Source of the DNA: Planctomycetota bacterium
Lineage (GTDB): Bacteria > Planctomycetota > Phycisphaerae > WQYP01
Direction: 5' to 3'
Assembly (NCBI GenBank): GCA_021826605.1
Contig: JAKAZF010000249.1
Location: 1 to 5,273, forward strand
DNA: 5,273 nucleotides
The notes under the pieces were generated by a model, which did no database searches, was not told the origin of the DNA, and was given only the letters and a program-made list of their open reading frames with translations. Shown here one piece after another: positions 1 through 5,273 of the stretch; the stretch's first letter is position 1, and each line of letters opens with the position of its first letter. The position numbers and the translations under genes were made by a program.

Positions 1-150
1 CCGCAGGGCCGCCAATACCGCCGGGGGAGGCTGTTTCCTGCCGATAAACGGATCTCCCGGCGTGGCCATCAGGAGCCAAAATGTGACGGTGTATACGAGC
101 CAGACAACGAGCACGGATTGCAGCAGTCGTGAGAGAATAAATTTTTTCAT
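1..150 (-). CDS. oppB: OppB-type oligopeptide ABC transporter permease, N-terminal 50 residues (cut by window edge)
   Basis: This is the start of an inner-membrane permease subunit of a peptide ABC importer; the remaining five-sixths or so lies beyond the left edge. Read on the minus strand from the ATG at 148-150, it gives 50 uninterrupted codons beginning MKKFILSRLLQSVLVVWLVY. The N-terminal basic stretch, the first transmembrane helix (about residues 9-29) and the following ATPGDPF (about 29-35) with a proline-rich PPPAVLAAL segment match the usual OppB/DppB opening, in which a PGxPF motif follows helix 1. The ATG overlaps the stop of the upstream binding-protein gene as ATGA, so the two are very probably one operon with coupled translation. 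A G-rich stretch (GGCGGGGG) about 7 nt upstream could serve as the ribosome binding site. Peptide rather than nickel or sugar specificity is inferred from the neighbour; the conserved permease loop that contacts the ATPase is not in the window. Confidence 0.9.
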   Translation of the reverse strand, partial: MKKFILSRLLQSVLVVWLVYTVTFWLLMATPGDPFIGRKQPPPAVLAALR

Positions 151-1844
151 CGCGGGACCCCCGCCGGTGATGGTGCCGGGTGATGGATCCAACGAATATA
201 TTTTAACAGCGTTATCATGCGGACATTGGTGGATATGCCGCTGATGCGATGAGGATTGTACATCAGCCCGTCACTGTACTGAAACAACGGAATCGACGGC
301 ATCCATCGCGTAACCAGTAATTTTTCCGCCTGATGCAACAAAGCGAATCGCCGCGCCAAACGGGACTGATAAGACGCGGCATGCAACAAGGCGTTGAGTC
401 GCGGATTGGAAAAACCGGTTAAATTATTTGGATTACCCGTGCGGTACAAATCGAGCCAGGTGGTGGGATCCATGTAATCGCCGTACCAGCCGGCGCGGGC
501 AATGTCATAATTGCCGTGAACAACATCTTGATTAAAGATTTTACTTTCCTCTTCATGTATGCTGATGCGCACGCCCAGATTTTTCCGCCACATTTCCGCA
601 ATCGCCTGCGCGATCCGAATATTAATCGCCGCTGAACTATTCGTGAGAAACTTGAAGACCGGCAAGCCTTTGCCGCCGGGATAACCCGCTTTTATCAACA
701 ATTTTCTGGCTGCCGCAATATTCATCGGTAAACCCTGCGGACTGCTGTAACCCGGAATGCTGCGCGGCGGCACCAGCACTTCCAGCGCTCGGTCCGGAAG
801 ACGCAGAATATCTTTAACAATCGCCTGCTTATCAATGGCCATATCCAATGCCCGGCGGATCAGCGGATTATTCAGAGGTTTATGCCGGCAATTAATATTG
901 TAATAATATGATCCGAACACCGGGCGATAATGCACATCATCTCGAATATGTTCCTTTTGCTGCCGCAGCAAAGCGGGGGCAAAACGCGTTGGCACAAATG
1001 AAAGCACATCCACCGCACCGCTTTGATAGGCCAGAAATGCCGATTGGGTATCGGGAAAATTCCGGATATACAGAGCTGTACACTTAACCGCTTGCCGATC
1101 CCAGTAATAGTGGTTCGGACGTAATTCCAGATATTGATGAAACTTCCATGCCGCCAGCCGATAGGGTCCATCTGATACCAGATACGGCGGGCGAGTCCAG
1201 CGCGGATTGTATTGCACCGGGCCAGCGCCATGGACAGAGGAACGGAAGCGGGCCATCGCCGCGGGATTCAGCGGGAAAAACGGGGGAAAGGCCATTAATG
1301 ATAGAAAATAATTGCACGGGTGCGCCAGGGTTACGACCAGTTTGTACGGGCCGGATGCTTTTATGCCGACGCTGGAAAACGGGAGATGCTTTACTCCAGG
1401 AGCGGCCTGTGAATTAAAATAGGCTCGTGCACCGGCAATATGAAACAGCATGGTAACATAACCCGCAGCCGTGGACGGCTGTAGTATTCGTTTCCAGGCA
1501 AACATGAAATCAGCGGTGGTAACCGGCTGACCATTGGACCAGCGGGCATTATGGCGGAGATAAAATACGTAAGTAAGGCCGTTGCGCGAAATCTTCCACG
1601 ATTTGGCCACACCGGGAATCGGCTGGAGCGTTTGCGGGTTGTATTGCGCCAGGCCTTCCCATAATCCCATAGCCACGCGAATATCCTGCATCCAGGTCAT
1701 TTTGTCCGGATCCAGCGTGTGAATCTGTCCCGCTTCACAAAAGTTTATGGCATTGGGTCCCTGTTGATGAGGCGTGGAAATGTAGAAACATATTAATCCG
1801 ACGATACACAATACAAGCGATGGAATCAGCAGCGTTTGCCTCAT
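147..1844 (-). CDS. oppA: Oligopeptide ABC transporter substrate-binding protein (SBP family 5, OppA-like)
   Basis: This is the extracytoplasmic binding subunit of an oligopeptide ABC importer, 565 residues, close to the family's usual 530-560. Residues 5-21 form a hydrophobic N-terminal helix (signal peptide or membrane anchor). Family-5 hallmarks follow in order: IHTLDPDKMT near 41-50, GLWEGLAQYNP at 60-70, the signature block LTYVFYLRHNARWSNGQPVT at 90-109 with TADFMFAWKRIL after it, SDGPYRL at 224-230, RRALDMAIDKQAI at 330-342 and AGWYGDYMDPTTW at 451-463. In E. coli OppA the matching GWCADY segment carries the aspartate that binds the peptide's free amino group; D456 is the likely counterpart, which favours peptide substrates. 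The ATG at 1844 directly precedes the hydrophobic helix, though no convincing Shine-Dalgarno stands before it. There is no canonical lipobox (LVLC and GLIC do not fit), so lipoprotein anchoring is not supported. The permease gene follows with an ATGA overlap. Confidence 0.95.
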   Translation of the reverse strand: MRQTLLIPSLVLCIVGLICFYISTPHQQGPNAINFCEAGQIHTLDPDKMTWMQDIRVAMGLWEGLAQYNPQTLQPIPGVAKSWKISRNGLTYVFYLRHNARWSNGQPVTTADFMFAWKRILQPSTAAGYVTMLFHIAGARAYFNSQAAPGVKHLPFSSVGIKASGPYKLVVTLAHPCNYFLSLMAFPPFFPLNPAAMARFRSSVHGAGPVQYNPRWTRPPYLVSDGPYRLAAWKFHQYLELRPNHYYWDRQAVKCTALYIRNFPDTQSAFLAYQSGAVDVLSFVPTRFAPALLRQQKEHIRDDVHYRPVFGSYYYNINCRHKPLNNPLIRRALDMAIDKQAIVKDILRLPDRALEVLVPPRSIPGYSSPQGLPMNIAAARKLLIKAGYPGGKGLPVFKFLTNSSAAINIRIAQAIAEMWRKNLGVRISIHEEESKIFNQDVVHGNYDIARAGWYGDYMDPTTWLDLYRTGNPNNLTGFSNPRLNALLHAASYQSRLARRFALLHQAEKLLVTRWMPSIPLFQYSDGLMYNPHRISGISTNVRMITLLKYIRWIHHPAPSPAGVPR

Positions 1845-1933
1845 GGTGAATAACGATACACCGTTGCCGGGATTGCGGCAATTTAGATTTCTCCATTATC
1901 ACGTTTTATGGCCGCCTGAATCCGCCCCATCGC

Positions 1934-1962
1934 TGGATACAATCTTGAGAAGCTTGTATTAT
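1934..1962 (+). promoter_or_regulatory. Candidate sigma70-type promoter for the GH3 gene
   Basis: A -35-like TGGATA at 1934-1939 (four of six against TTGACA) is followed, after an optimal 17-bp spacer, by TATTAT at 1957-1962 (five of six against TATAAT). Transcription would start near 1969-1970 and give a leader of about 110 nt before the ATG at 2082, containing the palindromic element at 2003-2028. This is a consensus match by eye in an unidentified organism whose sigma-factor preferences are unknown, so it is only a candidate. A nearby TTGAGA at 1945-1950 has no -10 at proper spacing. Confidence 0.35.
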
Positions 1963-2002
1963 GCTGACGCGAATATGGTGAAGCGTTGCTGAATTGCGGA
2001 TG

Positions 2003-2028
2003 CCTGAACAGCACAATGATCATTCAGG
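2003..2028. repeat. Inverted repeat CCTGAA-N14-TTCAGG with nested perfect 10-bp palindrome
   Basis: CCTGAA at 2003-2008 is mirrored by TTCAGG at 2023-2028. Within the span, AATGATCATT at 2015-2024 is a perfect palindrome, overlapping the right arm. The element sits 54-79 bp before the GH3 start codon and downstream of the candidate promoter. It could be an operator for a dimeric regulator or a small hairpin in the mRNA leader; the two pairings are mutually exclusive as RNA because they share TT at 2023-2024. A 10-bp palindrome and 6-bp arms can occur by chance in a few kilobases, so a function is unproven. Confidence 0.4.
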
Positions 2029-2070
2029 TCGCCACCTCAGCAAGAACAACGGCTTTATACCAGCAGTTAC

Positions 2071-2075
2071 AGGAG
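2071..2075 (+). promoter_or_regulatory. Ribosome binding site deciding the GH3 start
   Basis: AGGAG lies 6 nt before the ATG at 2082-2084, an ideal Shine-Dalgarno placement. Together with the signal peptide that begins exactly at this ATG, it selects 2082 over the longer in-frame TTG at 1986, which has no comparable site. Confidence 0.85.
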
Positions 2076-2081
2076 CAACGG

Positions 2082-4625
2082 ATGAAGTATGCGATTTTCA
2101 AGCGGGCGGCAACGGCAGTTACCGCGTTGGCGGCATTAAGTATCGGCGGAATGGGGATGGCCCGGGCCGCCGATGCCGGAGAATACATTCGCACCGGACT
2201 TACGCCGGCGCAGGTGGAATCACAGGCCGACGCCCTGCTTGCCAAGCTGACACTGAAGGAAAAAATTCATCTGCTGGCCGGCAATGGCAGCATGTGCACA
2301 CGGCCGATTCGCAAATTAGGCATTCCCCGCCTGAATATGAGTGACGCATCCCAAGGGGTTCGGGTTTATGGCCCATCTACGGCCTATCCCGCATCCGTTT
2401 GTTTAGCGGCAACATGGGACCCCAAGCTGGCGCGACGTGTGGGCCGGTCGTTAGGGTCAGACGCTTTAGCCCGAGGCGTTAATATTATTCTCGGTCCGGG
2501 CATTAATCTGATGCGCGAGCCACAGGATGGGCGTAATTTTGAATTTGTGGGCGAAGACCCTTATTTAGCCTCACAACTAATTGTTCCTTGGATTCGCGGA
2601 ATGCAATCAATCGGCGTAGCGGCATGCGCCAAGCATTTCGCCGCCAATGAGCAGGAAACCAACCGTATGTCCATCGATTGCGTTGTCAGCCGGCGGGCTT
2701 TGGAGGAGATTTATCTTCCTCCCTTCCGCGCCGCCGTGCGACAAGGACATGTCTGGACGATCATGGCCGCCTACAACCAATTAAACGGTTATCATTGCAC
2801 GGCGAGTCGTTATCTGTTGACGGATATACTGAGGCATAAATGGGGATTTAAGGGCCTGTTAATGTCGGATTGGGGTGCCACTCATGCCACGCGTGGCCCC
2901 ATGGCGGCCGGCTTAGATCTGGAAATGCCGAACAACCAGTATTACAACTATCAGACCATTAAGCCGCTGGTAAAATCCAAACAGATCACCGTACATGAAA
3001 TCAATACACATGTGCGCCGATTGCTGCGGATGATGATCGCCATGGGCTTTACCAAAAGACGTGTCGAGGATCAGCAGATTCCATTGAATAATCCCAAAAG
3101 CGCAGCGACAGCTTTTCAGGAGGCGGCGGAAGGAACCGTTCTGCTGAAAAACAAGGGAGGAATTCTGCCCTTGCACCGATCACGTATTCATACCATTGCG
3201 GTCATCGGCCCGATGGCCACACCGGCGATTTGGACCGGTGGCGGCAGCGGTTATGCCCCGTCAATTATTAACCCCGTGAGCATGTTATCAGCAATACGCG
3301 CTGCGACCGCCGGATCGGCGGTTAACGTGATCCATATTCCCTTTAACAAAAAACTCTCCCGCTTCTGGGGCTTGGGCGAGTATCAAACGGCGCAGGGCAA
3401 ACCGGGCCTGACCGCTGAATACTATGCCAACAAGCGTCTGGCAGGCACGCCGGTTATGACACGCATTGATCAGCGCATAGCCTTTAATTGGGGGCAGTAT
3501 TATCCGGTGGAAACGCGTAACCGGCATTTCTCGGTCCGCTGGACAGGCACCATTACACCAAAAACGACCGGCACATATCTTTTTGATGTGGCAGCGGCCG
3601 ATCCCTGCCGGGTCTATCTCAATGGCCGACGCATCATTAAAATCGGCCGCTGGCAAAATGCCCTGATCAAGAAGCTCAAAGGCGTATCGCTGACGGCCGG
3701 GAAAACGTATCGCCTGCGTGTGGAATACTTTGGTTCCCACTGGAATGCGGAAATGCAGTTCGGCTATGTGCCGGAAGGCGATAACCTGCTGACAGCGGCG
3801 CAGAAGAAGATCATCAAGCATGCGGATGTGGTCATTGCCTGCATGGGTTACGGCCCGAATCAGGAACATGAAGGCGCGGATCACACCTATCACCTCTGGG
3901 CACCACAGGATCAATACCTGCGGGAGGCTGCCGGGATTAATCCGCATACGATTGTGGTTCTTAATGCCGGATCGGATGTCGGAATGGCTCCCTGGATTCA
4001 CCGGGTTGCAGGCCTTGTGGATGCCTGGTACCCGGGCGAAAACGGCAATACCGCGGTGGCTGATATTCTTTTCGGGAAAATTGATCCAAGCGGCCGCCTT
4101 CCGGACAGCTTTGCCAAACACTGGCGGGATGATGCCGCCTATGGCCACTTTCCAGGCCATGATGGCCAGGTGCTTTTTAATGAAGGAATTTATGTTGGCT
4201 ACCGCTGGTTTGATAAACGCCACATTCAACCGCGGTTCTGCTTCGGCGACGGATTATCGTATACCACGTTTTCATTCGGAGCCTTAACGGTAACGTCCAA
4301 GGGGTCCGGCAAGGATCGGATTATCGATGTTTCCGTTCCAGTTACGAACACCGGCAAGATGGCCGGCGCGGAAGTAGCCCAACTTTATGTACGCCCCATG
4401 GAAGACCGGGCGAATCGCTGTGTACAGACGTTGCGAGCCTTCGACCGTTTGAATCTCAAACCGGGCCAGACGGAAACGGCGCATCTGCAACTGCACTGGA
4501 AAGACTTCGCTTATTTTGATTCCGGGCGCAATAGCTGGCGCGTTCCCGCGGGGAAATATCAGTTGGCAGTTGGTTCGTCCAGCCGTGACACCCCCGCTAC
4601 AGCCACTGTGAGTATCCGGGAGTAA
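2082..4625 (+). CDS. Secreted glycoside hydrolase family 3 beta-glycosidase with PA14 insertion
   Basis: This is an exported 847-residue retaining beta-glycosidase (beta-glucosidase or beta-xylosidase type) removing sugars from non-reducing ends. Residues 1-29 form a Sec signal peptide ending ARA before ADAGEY. The GH3 TIM-barrel domain spans about 43-325: SDASQG at 87-92 with sugar-binding D88, GRNFEFVGEDP at 150-160, KHF at 184-186, and MSDW at 261-264 with predicted nucleophile D263. The alpha/beta sandwich runs from about 345 to 725 and is interrupted by a PA14 domain at about 440-562 (GLTAEYY, RWTGTITPKTTGTYLF, KTYRLRVEYF). The likely acid/base is E597 in EHEGADH. GDGLSYTTF at 722-730 leads into the C-terminal fibronectin-III-like domain (about 745-845, AGAEVAQLYVRP). 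This layout matches PA14-bearing GH3 enzymes such as Kluyveromyces marxianus BglI, where PA14 shapes the pocket; classic BglX lacks it, so I give no symbol. The substrate cannot be fixed from sequence. The next gene begins 5 nt after its stop. Confidence 0.95.
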   Translation: MKYAIFKRAATAVTALAALSIGGMGMARAADAGEYIRTGLTPAQVESQADALLAKLTLKEKIHLLAGNGSMCTRPIRKLGIPRLNMSDASQGVRVYGPSTAYPASVCLAATWDPKLARRVGRSLGSDALARGVNIILGPGINLMREPQDGRNFEFVGEDPYLASQLIVPWIRGMQSIGVAACAKHFAANEQETNRMSIDCVVSRRALEEIYLPPFRAAVRQGHVWTIMAAYNQLNGYHCTASRYLLTDILRHKWGFKGLLMSDWGATHATRGPMAAGLDLEMPNNQYYNYQTIKPLVKSKQITVHEINTHVRRLLRMMIAMGFTKRRVEDQQIPLNNPKSAATAFQEAAEGTVLLKNKGGILPLHRSRIHTIAVIGPMATPAIWTGGGSGYAPSIINPVSMLSAIRAATAGSAVNVIHIPFNKKLSRFWGLGEYQTAQGKPGLTAEYYANKRLAGTPVMTRIDQRIAFNWGQYYPVETRNRHFSVRWTGTITPKTTGTYLFDVAAADPCRVYLNGRRIIKIGRWQNALIKKLKGVSLTAGKTYRLRVEYFGSHWNAEMQFGYVPEGDNLLTAAQKKIIKHADVVIACMGYGPNQEHEGADHTYHLWAPQDQYLREAAGINPHTIVVLNAGSDVGMAPWIHRVAGLVDAWYPGENGNTAVADILFGKIDPSGRLPDSFAKHWRDDAAYGHFPGHDGQVLFNEGIYVGYRWFDKRHIQPRFCFGDGLSYTTFSFGALTVTSKGSGKDRIIDVSVPVTNTGKMAGAEVAQLYVRPMEDRANRCVQTLRAFDRLNLKPGQTETAHLQLHWKDFAYFDSGRNSWRVPAGKYQLAVGSSSRDTPATATVSIRE
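4618..4622 (+). promoter_or_regulatory. Ribosome binding site for the downstream membrane-protein gene, inside the GH3 3' end
   Basis: GGGAG at 4618-4622 overlaps the last codons of the GH3 gene and lies 8 nt before the GTG at 4631. It supports GTG rather than the later in-frame ATG at 4679, which has no visible Shine-Dalgarno. Its position implies that ribosomes finishing the GH3 gene could reinitiate here. Confidence 0.6.
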
Positions 4626-4630
4626 ACAGG

Positions 4631-5273
4631 GTGCTTCTGACCATCACGATCCAGCATTTTGCGGCCCACTATGCGGCAATGCTTCAATCGTGGTCGGAGC
4701 TTTTCTGGATTTGGGATATCGCGCTGATCTGCATCGGGCTGGTATTCCTGTGTTCGGCTCGGCGCAGTTATCGTGCATTCATTATGGCCAACTGCGCCGC
4801 GTTGGGCTGGTACCTGGCCATGTTTCTGGCACATTGGTCCTGGATTGCCGGAGCCACGGCGGCACTGATTGGTACAGTACTCGGTGTGCTGCTGGTGCCC
4901 ATGTTGCGCCTTGCGTTATTTGTTCTCGGTGCCATCGCAGGCGGGGCCGCGGGGGTGGCACTTTGGCACGTTTTTAAGCAGCCTCCTGATTATCGCTGGG
5001 TGCCGGCCATTCTTGGTGTAATTGTTCTCGGCGTCGCAGGGTTGTATATATTTGAAGCCTGTGCGGTGATTATCTGCACGCTGGAAGGCGCTGTAATGAT
5101 CGTCATCGGCAGCACCGGCATGATTATGCGCTATGGCACCGCGAATTTACGGGACCAATTCATAGCTCATGTGGCCAAGCAGCCAGTAAATCTTATGGCC
5201 ATTATCATTGGTTTATGCTGCCTGGGAATTCTCGTACAATTGGCGTGGGCCGCGCATGATAAAGAAAAAGAGA
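4631..5273 (+). CDS. Seven-helix integral membrane protein, possibly TM198-like (DUF4203); 3' end cut by window edge
   Basis: This frame is open from the GTG at 4631 to the right edge, 214 codons without a stop. The product is strongly hydrophobic, with seven likely transmembrane helices at about residues 25-42, 51-68, 72-92, 94-115, 123-141, 143-166 and 187-207. Short basic turns such as ARRSYR at 43-48 and MRY at 166-168 interrupt them, and a charged tail (HDKEKE) begins at 209. Small-residue-rich helices (GAIAGGAAG at 100-108) and a basic turn after helix 1 recall the TM198-like/DUF4203 fold, which also has seven helices, but this is recognition by pattern and not a confirmed match. There is no signal peptide or catalytic motif. 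A start at the ATG 4679 (residue 17) would keep all helices. It follows the GH3 gene by 5 nt with its Shine-Dalgarno inside that gene, so co-expression is likely; a role in export, transport or envelope stability is unknown. Confidence 0.75.
   Translation, partial: MLLTITIQHFAAHYAAMLQSWSELFWIWDIALICIGLVFLCSARRSYRAFIMANCAALGWYLAMFLAHWSWIAGATAALIGTVLGVLLVPMLRLALFVLGAIAGGAAGVALWHVFKQPPDYRWVPAILGVIVLGVAGLYIFEACAVIICTLEGAVMIVIGSTGMIMRYGTANLRDQFIAHVAKQPVNLMAIIIGLCCLGILVQLAWAAHDKEKE

Larger units (their letters stand above)
1845..2081. other. Divergent intergenic region between the opp operon and the GH3 gene
   Basis: This 237-bp stretch separates the two starts and should hold promoters for both directions. 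I see no convincing gene in it. For the leftward opp transcript the best -10-like hexamer is GATAAT on the minus strand (plus-strand 1895-1900), preceded by TG one base upstream of TAA, but no good -35 lies 16-18 bases before it, so I do not list it as a promoter. The rightward promoter candidate and the palindromic leader element are listed separately. The frame of the GH3 gene stays open upstream to 1986, but that extension would put 32 residues in front of a normal signal peptide and is better read as untranslated leader. A copy of CCTGAA also occurs at 1915-1920, the same half-site as in the leader inverted repeat. Confidence 0.7.

Noticed and set aside
62..244. A 60-codon plus-strand frame across the oppA/oppB junction
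   Set aside because: It is antisense to the well-supported ATGA junction of the opp genes and has no recognisable content.
1986..2081. N-terminal extension of the GH3 gene to the in-frame TTG at 1986
   Set aside because: It would put 32 unrelated residues before a good Sec signal peptide. The ATG at 2082 has AGGAG 6 nt upstream.
3288..4229. A 313-codon open frame on the minus strand opposite the GH3 gene
   Set aside because: It lies wholly antisense to clear GH3 catalytic and PA14 sequence, shows no recognisable domain, and is the kind of long shadow frame produced by codon bias on the coding strand.
4626..4630. Terminator between the GH3 gene and the next gene
   Set aside because: Only 5 nt separate the stop from the GTG; no hairpin or T-run can be placed there, which supports co-transcription.
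4559..4834. A 91-codon minus-strand frame across the GH3 end
   Set aside because: It overlaps the GH3 3' end and the membrane-protein gene antisense, and shows no domain-like features.
4690..4977. A 95-codon plus-strand frame within the region after the GH3 gene
   Set aside because: It is out of frame with the 214-codon seven-helix frame that covers the same bases, has an atypical composition rich in Arg, Gly and His, and has no ribosome binding site.

Overview
The window holds four protein genes in two divergent transcription units around one intergenic region. No RNA gene, insertion sequence, CRISPR array or phage feature is visible. The genes fit a free-living heterotrophic bacterium with an envelope and a polysaccharide- or glycoside-degrading lifestyle. 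A secreted PA14-containing GH3 enzyme, moderate GC content (about half, by eye) and a TM198-like seven-helix membrane protein are compatible with the Planctomycetota/Verrucomicrobiota/Acidobacteriota type of soil or sediment bacterium. That taxonomic guess is weak and rests on style, not on a marker gene.

Left unit (minus strand, 1-1844): a family-5 solute-binding protein of the oligopeptide type (oppA-like) is followed by the first 50 codons of an OppB-type permease, which runs off the left edge. Stop and start overlap as ATGA. This is the beginning of an oligopeptide ABC importer operon; oppC and the ATPase genes would be expected further left.

Centre (1845-2081): a 237-bp divergent intergenic region. 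It has one plausible sigma70-type promoter for the rightward unit. Its rightward leader carries a perfect 10-bp palindrome nested inside a CCTGAA/TTCAGG inverted repeat.

Right unit (plus strand, 2082-5273): a secreted 847-residue glycoside hydrolase family 3 enzyme with a PA14 insertion is followed after only 5 nt by a GTG-started gene. That gene encodes a protein with seven predicted transmembrane helices and is still open at the right edge. Its ribosome binding site lies in the last codons of the hydrolase gene, so the two are probably co-transcribed and may be translationally coupled.

Together the window suggests extracytoplasmic nutrient scavenging: glycoside trimming outside the cytoplasm beside peptide uptake. 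Adjacency alone does not prove a shared pathway. I see no clear evidence for an undescribed defence, mobile or RNA system. The least explained items are the seven-helix protein coupled to the hydrolase and the palindromic leader.
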